Part shown: positions 26,630 to 35,923 of the stretch, piece after piece
Layout of the letters: every line of letters begins with the position of its first letter
Position numbering within the stretch: position 1 is the first letter of the stretch
From: Balneolaceae bacterium
GTDB taxonomy: Bacteria > Bacteroidota > Rhodothermia > Balneolales > Balneolaceae
DNA: 64,000 nt
Reading direction: 5' to 3'
Assembly: GCA_007693745.1 (NCBI GenBank)
Contig: REDA01000041.1
Location: forward strand, 1 to 64,000
The notes under the pieces: generated by a model
Told to the model about the DNA's origin: nothing
What the model saw: the letters and a program-made list of their open reading frames with translations, nothing else
Database searches by the model: none
Made by a program: the position numbers and the translations under genes

Positions 26630-27924
26630 TGAACTGGAGACAGATCTATTTGGTACTAAAGAGAGAATACCTTACACGTGTAAAGAGCAAGGGCTTCATC
26701 TGGGCCACCGTCCTGGTTCCGGTCGGATTTGCAGCCTTTATCGGTATAGGGGTTTTTATCTCAATCTGGGAAAGTGACGTCGCATTGCAGATCGGTGTGC
26801 AGGATGAAACGGGACAGGTGATCCGGTTGCTGGAACAGGTCAATGAGCAGCGCTATATCGATTATTCGGACATTGATTCCGACTCACTCCGGGTGTTGGT
26901 GCAGCAGGATGCCATAACCGGTTTTATTCTGATAACTGAGGAGAATATCTCCGGAGGGAAAAACCCGGAACTGATTCACAGCGGATCGGGAGGCATGGAA
27001 TTCATTCTTTCTGTAGAATCTGATTTCAGACAGGTTCTGAGGGAGGAAAAACTGCGCAGAGCGGATGTATCGGAAGAGATCCAGAGAATCTATGATGCCA
27101 GAATCAGCCTGGATACCCGGCGTCTCACCCGGGAAGGCGAGGAACAGGATGATGATACATTTTTTCTCTCCATTGTTGGCTTTATTCTTGGAATTATCAT
27201 CTTTATCTCAATCTTCAGTTACGGCGGATACATTACACGCGGGGTTATAGAAGAAAAGACCAATCGCATCGTGGAAGTAATCGCCTCTTCTGTGAAGCCG
27301 ATTGAACTTCTAACCGGGAAAATGGCCGGGGTCGGCCTTCTCGCAATTACACAGTTTGGTGTATGGATACTTGCCTTCTTCGGGTTGTCTGCCATCGCCG
27401 GTCCCGCTGCACTCCATTTCATGGGCAGCAGCAGTTCACCCATGGGTGCAGAAATGGCGGCTTCAGAAGCTGAAATACCTGCTTTTCTGAACCTTCCCAC
27501 GCTTGAAGTTTCTCTGATCGTCTATTTTATCATCTTCTTCATTCTTGGGTATCTGCTTTACAGCTCACTTTTCGCAGCCGTCGGATCCGCAGCAGATTCT
27601 GAAACAGATACCCAGCAACTCATGCTTCCGATCACTGCGCCGATAATGATCGCCTACTTCATCATGTTTCACGCCTGGAGAAATCCCGACAGTACTCTTT
27701 CTGTGATAGGGTCACTGGTACCTTTTTTCTCGCCGATCCTGATGGTTACCCGTATAGCAATTACGGAAGTGCCCTTCTGGCAGATTGGATTATCAATTAT
27801 TCTCATGATTCTGACATTTGCAGCCACAATGTGGATCAGTTCGAAAATTTATAAAGTAGGCATCTTAAGTTATGGCAGTACAGCAACTTTTAAAGATCTG
27901 CTCCGCTGGATAAAACAGTCCTGA
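26629..27924 (+). CDS. NatB-like ABC-2 transporter permease
   Basis: A 431-residue inner-membrane protein. One transmembrane helix lies near residues 20-45, followed by an extracytoplasmic domain of about 130 residues (VQDETGQVIRLLEQVNEQR). Five or more helices occupy the C-terminal half, with ABC-2 features TRGVIEEKTNRIVEVIASSVKP and LLTGKMAGVGLLAITQF. Start ATG 26629 overlaps the ATPase stop (TGATG). The 3' end overlaps the convergent HEAT-repeat gene by 35 bases. Confidence 0.92.
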   Translation: MNWRQIYLVLKREYLTRVKSKGFIWATVLVPVGFAAFIGIGVFISIWESDVALQIGVQDETGQVIRLLEQVNEQRYIDYSDIDSDSLRVLVQQDAITGFILITEENISGGKNPELIHSGSGGMEFILSVESDFRQVLREEKLRRADVSEEIQRIYDARISLDTRRLTREGEEQDDDTFFLSIVGFILGIIIFISIFSYGGYITRGVIEEKTNRIVEVIASSVKPIELLTGKMAGVGLLAITQFGVWILAFFGLSAIAGPAALHFMGSSSSPMGAEMAASEAEIPAFLNLPTLEVSLIVYFIIFFILGYLLYSSLFAAVGSAADSETDTQQLMLPITAPIMIAYFIMFHAWRNPDSTLSVIGSLVPFFSPILMVTRIAITEVPFWQIGLSIILMILTFAATMWISSKIYKVGILSYGSTATFKDLLRWIKQS

Positions 27925-30241
27925 CCCGGGCATCATACTCCCGCTCCAGCAGTTGTGAACGAAGTTCCTCTCTCTGTGCCTCCGGAACCAGTGAGAGGGC
28001 TTCAGCTGCCCTGAGGCGGATTATTGGATTTCTGTTCTGCATCAGTCCGGGAATTCTTCTGTTCCAGTTACTGCCATCTTGATCTGCCTGCATTAAAACA
28101 CCGATCAGATCTGATCTCAACCGGTCCGGAAATTCATCAGCCAGAAAATATGTGGCAATATCTCCAACGAGCTGAATCTCCCCTTTTTCGGCAAGGTAGG
28201 TAAGGATTAGCGGTATGTGTTCAAGCAGCTGCTCTCTTGAAACAAGATTTCTGGCTATTTCAGAAAACCGCGCGGCATCTGTGACTCTGCTTAGAGAGTG
28301 GATAGCAGCGATTCGAATCTCCCTGTTATTCGACTGAATAGCAATCGTCCGGAGGCGGTCTGCAACACGGTCATTGTCCCGGAAATTGGCAAGCGCCTCT
28401 ACGGCAGCAAGCTGTATCTCCGGATCCTGAGTGGCCGCAGAATAGCGTATAAACCTTTCATCCGTGCCGGAAGCTCCCATGGTAAGACTCGATATCGAAC
28501 GAAGAAGCTCTGCCACTACGAGAGGGTCTGTTTCAAATTGGAGTAAATCTCCAAGTGCCAGCTGGAGATCCGGATTTTCAGGTGAATCAGCCATCGCCCT
28601 TGCTGCTTCTGCTTTTTCATCTGAAGATTCAGCATTTCGCAACTGGTAAACCCAAAACAGATCGGGTTTAACCACCTCTATAGAAATGTCATCTCTGCCT
28701 CTCACCTTAAACGTGATGTTCTCCACAGCTGGCGAAACTGAGAGAATTACTGTTGAACTCTCCCCGCTGAATTCCGTTTCAAACTCTTCTTTCCCGAAGA
28801 AGGAGTGTTCGGTTACCGTTACCCGCACATTCTCCGGAACAGCATCCCCCTGCGCCCGGAATTGCACTCTTGCCGTTTCAGCACCCTCCTCCCATTCAAG
28901 CTCAGCGCGATACAAAAAGCCGCCTGTATCAACGGACTTCTGAGTAAACGCTGAGCCCGTGGCCAGTTCAGACAGCTCCAAACGATGAAAGTGGGGCTGT
29001 CCTGTGAGCAAATAGACCAGCTCCGTTAAGTGTGTCCAGTCCATCACCCGGCTTCCCAACCCAAAAATCTCAGGCAGTACACTCATTACATTCTGAAGCA
29101 TTTCCGAAGAATCGTCTCTGTCCAGCGTGAGCATCCAGCGCTGGAATTGCGGGTAGGAGAATGCTGAGTAGGGAGACTGATCTGCCGGACTAAAAGAGGA
29201 AACCGGATCAGAATGAAAATGTTCAGTATCGCCGGCGGGATCCAGTCCCGCCATCAGTGCCATAAGCGCCCTGAGATAGAAGACCGCATCGGGATCCGAC
29301 CCGTTCTGTTCTGTTATGTAAACACCCGCCCACTGAGCGAGCAGATTCTCCCGAAGCTGTTGTAACAGCGCACCTTTCTCTCTGTACAGGAAAACCGTTC
29401 CCGACATATATTGTTTCACCTCCAAAAAATGCTGATCAAGCAGAACAATACTAAGGTTATCAAAAGGAATCACACCGGAAAAATTCCGTAACCGCCCTGT
29501 CAGGGCAACGGCTTCATCAAGCAGTTCCTGGATCGCGTAGTAATCTGTTTCCGAGAAAAATGTTACTGAATACGCATCCTCTGTGATTTCCGATCTCTGC
29601 ACCGGAAACTGGCCTGTAATCCACCCAAAGGTTGTCACAGGCAGTGCAATCTCAGATCTGATCACTGTCTTTTCCTGCTGAACTGAAATAATTTCAGAAG
29701 ACAGCCGCCGCCCCCCCGCAATCATATCGTATCCGGCTGGATGAATGAATGCTATCTCGTAAGTGAATCCGTTTCCGGGATGATCCACAACTGGCAGCCA
29801 GTGCCTGACAGAACGGGGGAGCTGAGAAGTTCTGATCACACCGGAGTCGTGCAGATGGAGCCCAAACAGTGGTTCTGCCCTGTAGCGAATATAGAGTGAG
29901 AGAAGATCCCCTCTCAGAAATGGTTCATCCGGCAGGATAAGAAGCTGAGCACCCTCTACCCGAAAAGACACTGTATTATCATTCAGCCTCACTTCTTCCA
30001 CATCAATATGAACGGCATCCAGAATAATGGTATCCACCGTCACCCTTTGAGCCACCATGCTGTACAGGAGTTCCCCGGTAATTACACCCTCATCGCTTAT
30101 GGATATCTCTGCCACAAGATGATCTGTTTTAACATCCATTCGGGGAAATGCAGGATAATCCCATGCCTGAGCAGCCAGGTCCGTGAAGGCAAAAAAACAG
30201 AGTATCAAAGCCGCAGTTACCAATCTCATGAAATCTCTCAT
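27890..30241 (-). CDS. Degenerate M1-aminopeptidase-like secreted protein with HEAT repeats
   Basis: A 783-residue exported protein with a signal peptide (to about residue 25, ending TDLAAQA). Residues about 30-330 follow the layout of M1 metallopeptidases. There is a beta-rich N-terminal domain with PVVDHPGNGFTYEIAFIHP, then MSGTVFLYREK, which stands where the substrate-site GxMEN segment lies. RENLLAQWAG (about residues 297-306) stands where HExxHQWxG is expected. Both zinc histidines and the catalytic Glu pattern are lost. Residues from about 560 are HEAT-type helical repeats, as in PEIQLAAVEALANFRD, REIRIAAIHSLSRVTD and PIIRLRAAEALSLVPE. A binding or scaffold role is inferred. The ATG at 30241 overlaps the TGA of the hisN-like gene. 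Confidence 0.8.
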   Translation of the reverse strand: MRDFMRLVTAALILCFFAFTDLAAQAWDYPAFPRMDVKTDHLVAEISISDEGVITGELLYSMVAQRVTVDTIILDAVHIDVEEVRLNDNTVSFRVEGAQLLILPDEPFLRGDLLSLYIRYRAEPLFGLHLHDSGVIRTSQLPRSVRHWLPVVDHPGNGFTYEIAFIHPAGYDMIAGGRRLSSEIISVQQEKTVIRSEIALPVTTFGWITGQFPVQRSEITEDAYSVTFFSETDYYAIQELLDEAVALTGRLRNFSGVIPFDNLSIVLLDQHFLEVKQYMSGTVFLYREKGALLQQLRENLLAQWAGVYITEQNGSDPDAVFYLRALMALMAGLDPAGDTEHFHSDPVSSFSPADQSPYSAFSYPQFQRWMLTLDRDDSSEMLQNVMSVLPEIFGLGSRVMDWTHLTELVYLLTGQPHFHRLELSELATGSAFTQKSVDTGGFLYRAELEWEEGAETARVQFRAQGDAVPENVRVTVTEHSFFGKEEFETEFSGESSTVILSVSPAVENITFKVRGRDDISIEVVKPDLFWVYQLRNAESSDEKAEAARAMADSPENPDLQLALGDLLQFETDPLVVAELLRSISSLTMGASGTDERFIRYSAATQDPEIQLAAVEALANFRDNDRVADRLRTIAIQSNNREIRIAAIHSLSRVTDAARFSEIARNLVSREQLLEHIPLILTYLAEKGEIQLVGDIATYFLADEFPDRLRSDLIGVLMQADQDGSNWNRRIPGLMQNRNPIIRLRAAEALSLVPEAQREELRSQLLEREYDARVRTVLSSGADL

Positions 30242-31017
30242 CAATCTTCTGAGTTAAATAGTTGGATAATTTGCCTGTGAATTCCGGGAGCAGAGGAGAT
30301 GCCGTTACCGGTTTCTATAAGCGGCTTTCCCCTGAGATCTGTGTAGACCCCTCCCGCTTCTGTGATTATGGGTAACAGAGCTGCGGCATCCCAGAGATGC
30401 AATACTGCATCAATCATCACATCTGCCCTGCCGGTTGCTACCAGCATGTGGCCGTATGCATCGCCCCATGTACGGTGCAGCCGGGTGGAATCAATCATCT
30501 TTTGAAGAGGTTTTTCATAACCGTATTCGGAAAAACTGGTAACATCTGTGGTTAAAAACGTTGCCTCAGCAAGATTCGTACACTCCCTGACCGTAACCGG
30601 TTTTCCGTTCAGGCGACATCCCGAACCCAGTGAAGCCTCTGTCATTTCTCCGGTTGCAGGAGCGTAAATCACGCCTGCTGAGGGTACACCCTTTACCATC
30701 ACCCCGATCAGTGTAGTGTAGAAGGGTACACCATGGATAAACGATTTTGTTCCGTCTATAGGATCCAGAATCCAAACGATATCCGCGTCCTCTTTCTCTC
30801 TCCCAAATTCCTCCCCAATGATGCCATGATCCGGATAACGATCACGGATCTTCTCTCTGATCAGCTTTTCTGATTCCCTGTCGGCATTCGTGACCGGCGA
30901 CGCATCCTCTTTGTACTTCAGTTCAAAGGATTTCTGAAAATAGTCTAATGTAACATCTCCTCCGGCTTTTGCAAATTCAACTGCAGCCTTTCTCAATTCG
31001 TCGAGTAATACACTCAT
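30241..31017 (-). CDS. hisN: Histidinol-phosphatase-like inositol monophosphatase family protein
   Basis: A 258-residue phosphatase with the family metal motifs: IIGEEFG, WILDPIDGTKSFIHGVP and LWDAAALLPIITEAGG. The segments RTWGDAYGHMLVATGRADVMID and DGTKSFIHGVP are characteristic of the HisN type, which removes phosphate from L-histidinol phosphate in histidine synthesis. It is not near other his genes, so the symbol rests on motif similarity. TGATG overlap couples it to the HEAT-repeat gene, an odd partner. Promoter expected in 31018-31303. Confidence 0.82.
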   Translation of the reverse strand: MSVLLDELRKAAVEFAKAGGDVTLDYFQKSFELKYKEDASPVTNADRESEKLIREKIRDRYPDHGIIGEEFGREKEDADIVWILDPIDGTKSFIHGVPFYTTLIGVMVKGVPSAGVIYAPATGEMTEASLGSGCRLNGKPVTVRECTNLAEATFLTTDVTSFSEYGYEKPLQKMIDSTRLHRTWGDAYGHMLVATGRADVMIDAVLHLWDAAALLPIITEAGGVYTDLRGKPLIETGNGISSAPGIHRQIIQLFNSED

Positions 31018-31303
31018 CTGATTTTGCTCTGTATTTCATTGATGTTTCAGTTACAATCGTGATAACGGATTGACTGTTCTGTTTGAAAACGTAGATGTGA
31101 ATAATACATACATCAAATTCTCATCACTGAACAGATACTTTTCAAGATACGACTTACACTGCCTATTCTCATTTACTTCCGGCAACAAAATGAGCAGGAA
31201 ACAAAATTGATATGAACACTCCCTTACATTAAGTCTCATGTTGTGTATCTTTCGAAAGTAAAGCCACTAAAAAAGATAATCTGAAAGTTTTCCGGAAAAA
31301 AGA
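31018..31303. other. Divergent intergenic region between hisN and argB
   Basis: An AT-rich 286-base region without a supported gene. It should hold the promoters of both the minus-strand phosphatase and the plus-strand arg operon. TATCTTTC at 31246-31253, about 50 bases before argB, is a weak TAnnTTTG match. A TGAATAATACATACA stretch near 31096 only loosely resembles an ArgR half-site pair. Confidence 0.35.
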
Positions 31304-32170
31304 ATGCGTACTTCCTGCAAAAAACAGATAAACAGGAATCTGCTGAAAAACAAAACTTTGCTCATCAAAGTGGGAGGTAATGCACTCACCACTCCTGAAG
31401 TTACGGATCACATTGCCGAACAGATTGCAGTTTTAACAGATCTCGGGGCAGCTGTTGTCATCGTTCATGGCGGCGGAATTGAAATTAATACCCTTCTGAA
31501 TCTGCATGAGATCGATTCCGAATTTGTGGACGGGCACCGAAAAACCGACGCCGCATCACTTGCTGTGATTGAGATGGCACTCAGCGGAAAGGTCAACAAG
31601 CAACTTGTGGAGTGTTTCCAGAAACAAGAGGTAAATGCGGTAGGACTCTCAGGAAAAGACGGCCGTATGGTAACCGCAAAAAGGAGATTTCATAAAACCA
31701 CGGTGAATGGCGCTTTGAATGAGAGTGATCTGGGGTTTGTGGGAGATGTATCCGTGATTGATCCCACCCTGATCAGACTGCTGCTCAGTAACCATTACAC
31801 ACCGGTCATTTCACCCATATCTGCCGGCAGTAACGGCGGTGCGCTCAATGTGAATGCAGATATGTTTGCGGGTCATCTTGCAGCATCCCTTCAGGCTGAT
31901 CACTTTATCGCGTTGACCAATATCGACGGATTGCTCCGTGACCCGGAAAAACCCGAAACTCTTATCCGGGAGTTGACCCGGGATGAGGCTGAACAACTGA
32001 CCGGTCAGACTTTAAGGGGGGGGATGATTCCAAAGATTGAAGCCTGTCTCACAGCACTTCAGCACCCAGGCTGTACGGCTCATATCGTGAACGGAACAAA
32101 AGATCAGCAATTATTACGTATCTTTACATCAGGAGAAAGCACTGGAACAACAATAGCACAAAGCAGATAA
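31304..32170 (+). CDS. argB: Acetylglutamate kinase
   Basis: An amino-acid kinase of 288 residues catalysing the second step of arginine synthesis, phosphorylation of N-acetylglutamate. It has LLIKVGGNAL, VIVHGGGIEINTLL, VNADMFAGHLAASL and a C-terminal GGMIPKIEACLTAL, all typical. The N-terminal 17 residues before LLIKVGG are basic and could be a short extension or an over-long start. It leads argB-argD-argC-argJ; argD starts five bases after its stop. Confidence 0.95.
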   Translation: MRTSCKKQINRNLLKNKTLLIKVGGNALTTPEVTDHIAEQIAVLTDLGAAVVIVHGGGIEINTLLNLHEIDSEFVDGHRKTDAASLAVIEMALSGKVNKQLVECFQKQEVNAVGLSGKDGRMVTAKRRFHKTTVNGALNESDLGFVGDVSVIDPTLIRLLLSNHYTPVISPISAGSNGGALNVNADMFAGHLAASLQADHFIALTNIDGLLRDPEKPETLIRELTRDEAEQLTGQTLRGGMIPKIEACLTALQHPGCTAHIVNGTKDQQLLRIFTSGESTGTTIAQSR

Positions 32171-32175
32171 AATCC

Positions 32176-33414
32176 ATGGGAAACATCTCAGGAAAGCTTT
32201 TCAAAACCGTGAAAAGCGTGTTCGGCAAGAAGCCGGCGAAACAAAAGGCAGACAGATACCACTTTGACCTCTATGGCCGCTACCCGATCACATTGGTAAA
32301 GGGCAAGGGTGCCAGAGTATGGGATGACGAACGGAATGAATATATTGATGCCCTGGCCGGAATCGCTGTAAACAGTCTCGGACACGCACATCCGGAGATT
32401 GTGAAAACGATTCAGAAACAGGCCTCCAGGCTGATGCATGTTTCAAATTTCTACTACAACGAACCTCAGAGCGACCTGGCAGAGGCGCTGGTGAAAGAGA
32501 GCGGACTGGATCGCGTATTTTTTTGCAACAGCGGTGCTGAAGCTATGGAGGGTGCTCTGAAACTTACCAGAAGATCAGCCTTCAAAAAGGGAAAATCGGG
32601 TGTGATTCTCTGCATGGAGAACTCATTCCACGGCCGGACGCTCGGAACCATTGCGATGGGCAAGGATAAGTATCAGGACGGCTATCACCCCATGCCAGTC
32701 GGATTCCGTCGTGTTGAATTCAACAATACCGAAGCACTGAAGGCGGCGGCTGACTCGGATGTAATTGGCATTGTGATGGAAACGATCCAGGGAGAAGGCG
32801 GAATTGTGGAAGCGGATCCCGTTTTTCTGAAAACAGCAAGAGACCTCTGCAACACTCTTGATATACCGCTCATTCTGGATGAAGTACAGTGCGGTATTGC
32901 GCGAACCGGTAAAATGTTTGCCTACCAGCATTATGGCATTAAGCCGGATATCCTGGCTATGGCAAAAGCGCTGGGATCCGGATTTCCTATTGGAGCCGTT
33001 GCTGCAACCGAATCCTATGCATCTGCATTCGACCATGGGAGTCACGGTACTACCTATGGGGGAAATCCGCTCGCCTGTGCTGTAGCTCTTAAAACAGTGA
33101 AAGTGATCAAAGAGGAGAATATCTGTGAAATGGCTCGCGTGAGAGGTAACTATATGATGACGCGCATCCGCGACCTGTCCGTCAACTGGGATGCCATCCG
33201 GGATGTCAGAGGAAAAGGGCTTATGATCGGAGTGGAACTCTCATTCCCCGGAGCAGAAGTGGTCAACCATATGCTCAAACTGGGAGTGTTGTCGAACTGT
33301 GCATCCGGAAATGTGATCCGTATCGTGCCCCCTCTCATAATCAGCAAGGAAGAGATAGACAAAGTAATCGACGCTCTCGTTCAATCTGTAAAACTCTGCG
33401 AACCGAATGGATAA
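32176..33414 (+). CDS. argD: Acetylornithine aminotransferase
   Basis: A class III PLP aminotransferase of 412 residues that makes N-acetylornithine. [29 protein letters not shown]-like sequence (here [17 protein letters not shown]) opens the fold. [18 protein letters not shown] and [13 protein letters not shown] bind the cofactor phosphate and ring. [20 protein letters not shown] contains the PLP Asp, and the Schiff-base Lys is in [15 protein letters not shown]. A lysine-rich extension of about 25 residues precedes the fold. The stop overlaps the argC ATG by eight bases. Confidence 0.95.
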   Translation: [412 protein letters not shown]

Positions 33415-34444
33415 ATTTAAAATTGGAATAGTCGGGGCAACAGGTTACACAGGAACGGAACTGGTCAGGTTGCTCGTAAATCACCCTGAAGTGACCATAC
33501 AATTTGCAACAAGTGAAACACATGCCGGGAAAAAATTATCCGATGTTCATCCTCATTTTCTCGACACTACCGATCTTGTCTTATGCTCTCTGAATGATTT
33601 TTCGGAGTTTGAACCGGATCTCGTTTTTCTGGCACTGCCTCATGGCGAGTCAATGAAATTTGTTGAAAAACATGGTACAGATTCGTTCATTATTATCGAT
33701 TTATCGGGTGATTTCCGCCTCAGCTCCGCTGAACAGTATGAAACCTGGTACCAAACCCCACATACAGCCTCAGCATTCCTTGAGGAATCGGTTTACGGCC
33801 TTCCTGAACTTTACAGGCACCGCATACGAAATGCCAGGCTGATTGCGAATCCCGGCTGTTATCCCACAAGTGCAATCCTTGCACTTGCCCCCCTGCTTAA
33901 ACAGGGATATATCGATCCGGGTTCAATCATCATCGATTCTAAATCGGGTGTAACCGGTGCAGGAGCAAAAGCGAGACCCGGAACTCATTTCCCGGTCCTT
34001 TTTGGTAATTTTTCGGCCTACTCGCTGGTAAATCACCGGCACACACCGGAAATTGAGACCATCCTCGAAAAACATACCGGGATTGCAACAGAAGTACTGT
34101 TTACACCACACCTTCTTCCAATCGACAGAGGGATTCTCACCACAACCTACTCCAAACCGGTCAAGGAAATCTCCAATGAAGTGATCGAAGATCTTTTTCA
34201 TGCCGCCTATGAGAAAGAAAATTTTGTGAGAGTTCTCGACAAACCGCCCTCAGTAAAAAATGTGCGAGGCTCCAATTACTGTGATATTTTTACGGTATAT
34301 GACAGACGGACTCATCAGATCATCACTGTATCAGTCATCGATAATCTGATGAAAGGAGCCGCCGGACAGGCAGTGCAGAACATGAATATTGTTTTTGGGC
34401 TTATCGAATCCACCGGATTGAAACAGATTCCGCTGAATCCCTGA
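33407..34444 (+). CDS. argC: N-acetyl-gamma-glutamyl-phosphate reductase
   Basis: An NADPH-dependent reductase of 345 residues for the third arginine step. The Rossmann motif is GIVGATGYTGTELVRLL. The catalytic cysteine is Cys151 in IANPGCYPTSAIL, and SGVTGAGAKARPGTHFP and HRHTPEIE are conserved. It overlaps argD by eight bases and precedes argJ by 56 bases, so the whole group is one operon. Confidence 0.96.
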   Translation: MDKFKIGIVGATGYTGTELVRLLVNHPEVTIQFATSETHAGKKLSDVHPHFLDTTDLVLCSLNDFSEFEPDLVFLALPHGESMKFVEKHGTDSFIIIDLSGDFRLSSAEQYETWYQTPHTASAFLEESVYGLPELYRHRIRNARLIANPGCYPTSAILALAPLLKQGYIDPGSIIIDSKSGVTGAGAKARPGTHFPVLFGNFSAYSLVNHRHTPEIETILEKHTGIATEVLFTPHLLPIDRGILTTTYSKPVKEISNEVIEDLFHAAYEKENFVRVLDKPPSVKNVRGSNYCDIFTVYDRRTHQIITVSVIDNLMKGAAGQAVQNMNIVFGLIESTGLKQIPLNP

Positions 34445-34500
34445 ATCGATTTGAATGATTAATTAAATTCAGTTCAGATAACTAAACTCGAAACGGTATC

Positions 34501-35712
34501 ATGCTAAAAAATATCACCCACGTACGGGGCTTTACCTGCTGGGGTTCTCATATCGGGATAAAATCCAAGCGAAGGGATCTTGCGCTGATTGTATCAGATG
34601 TCCCTGCATCCGCAGCTGCAGTTTTTACAAAAAATGTTGTGTGTGCTGAACCTGTAAAACTAAGCAGGAAACATATAGAAGATGGAATTGCCCAGGCGTT
34701 TGTCATCAACTCGGGAAATGCCAATGCCTGTACCGGTGAAGCCGGGCGCATAGCTGCGGTGGCAATGGCAGAAGTTACAGCAGAAGAGCTTGGGATCACT
34801 GTCGGAAATGTGATTGTCTCCTCAACGGGAATCATTGGAGAGCCTTTCCCGACTGAAAAAGTTCTGACCGGTATCCGTAATAGTGTTAAAAAACTATCAA
34901 ACAGGGAAATTGCCGGCTCCCTCACTGCCAATGCGATACTCACCACCGACACGTTCGCAAAAGAGGGATTTACCTCTTTCAGTATTGATGGAATCGAAAT
35001 CAATATGGGCGGTATTGCAAAAGGATCCGGGATGATCCATCCCGACATGGCAACGATGCTCGGATTCATTGTTTGCGATCTGGATATCACTCCCCCCCTG
35101 TTGATGGATGCTCTTCAGCAGGCTGTATCAGGTTCGTTCAATATGATCACAGTGGATGGGGATACTTCAACAAACGATATGGTAGCCGTGATGTGTAACG
35201 GGAAAGCCGGTAACAGAAAGATTGAGAAAAAGGATGCGAATTTCGATCTGTTTGTATCACATCTCGAGAAATTGTCTGTCCATCTGGCCAAACTCATTGT
35301 TTCTGACGGCGAAGGATCTACCAAACTTGTTGAATACAGAGTCAATGGCAGTTCATCCATATCCGAAGCCCGGCAGATCGTTCGCACCGTCTCAAACTCA
35401 AACCTTGTTAAAACAGCCATTTTCGGATCAGATCCCAACTGGGGCCGAATTATTGCTGCTGCCGGCCGGTCAGGTGTTTACTTCGATCCTGAAAAAGTGA
35501 ACCTCTCGATCGGCACAGATCTGAACAAGATGGTACCGGTTTTGGAAGAAGGGCAACCTCTGCCGGGCAGCAGGGAGAAGCTCAGAAAAATCATGACCTC
35601 CTCGACCATTATTGTTTCCCTGGATCTGGGTATGGGAAGTGAAAATGCAGTGGGCTGGGGCTCCGATTTCTCTTACGAGTATGTGCGAATTAATGCCGAA
35701 TACACAACCTGA
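34501..35712 (+). CDS. argJ: Ornithine acetyltransferase (ArgJ)
   Basis: A 403-residue enzyme that moves the acetyl group from N-acetylornithine back to glutamate and, in bifunctional forms, also makes acetylglutamate from acetyl-CoA. The self-cleavage site is intact: KGSGMIHPDMATMLGFI, with the nucleophile Thr185 after Ala184. VFTKNVVCAEPV, VINSGNANACTGEAG and a C-terminal YVRINAEYTT are typical. Presence of argJ means the acetyl group is recycled and argE is not required for this route. Confidence 0.96.
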   Translation: MLKNITHVRGFTCWGSHIGIKSKRRDLALIVSDVPASAAAVFTKNVVCAEPVKLSRKHIEDGIAQAFVINSGNANACTGEAGRIAAVAMAEVTAEELGITVGNVIVSSTGIIGEPFPTEKVLTGIRNSVKKLSNREIAGSLTANAILTTDTFAKEGFTSFSIDGIEINMGGIAKGSGMIHPDMATMLGFIVCDLDITPPLLMDALQQAVSGSFNMITVDGDTSTNDMVAVMCNGKAGNRKIEKKDANFDLFVSHLEKLSVHLAKLIVSDGEGSTKLVEYRVNGSSSISEARQIVRTVSNSNLVKTAIFGSDPNWGRIIAAAGRSGVYFDPEKVNLSIGTDLNKMVPVLEEGQPLPGSREKLRKIMTSSTIIVSLDLGMGSENAVGWGSDFSYEYVRINAEYTT

Positions 35713-35923
35713 CAGAACTGTACATTACAAACCGGATGATGGATTAACCTGACAGGATTACGGCATGAAAGCAAACCCTGTATTCAGCCGAACTTTTTAA
35801 CATTCTGTTTCTCTGCATATTCATATTTCCGGCCAGACGAAATAATCAACGCCCCGATTCCAGAAGAGTTTTTCTGGAATTTTAATCAATAACTTTTTTA
35901 TATAAATACTTTTAACTCTTCTG

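Noticed and set aside
31090-31110. ARG box (ArgR site) upstream of argB
   Set aside because: TGAATAATACATACA has a mismatch in the second half-site and lies about 200 bases from argB, nearer to the divergent phosphatase gene; too weak to list.
32466-33045. Long minus-strand open frames inside argD
   Set aside because: They are shadows of the strongly supported argD frame, with no family similarity of their own.
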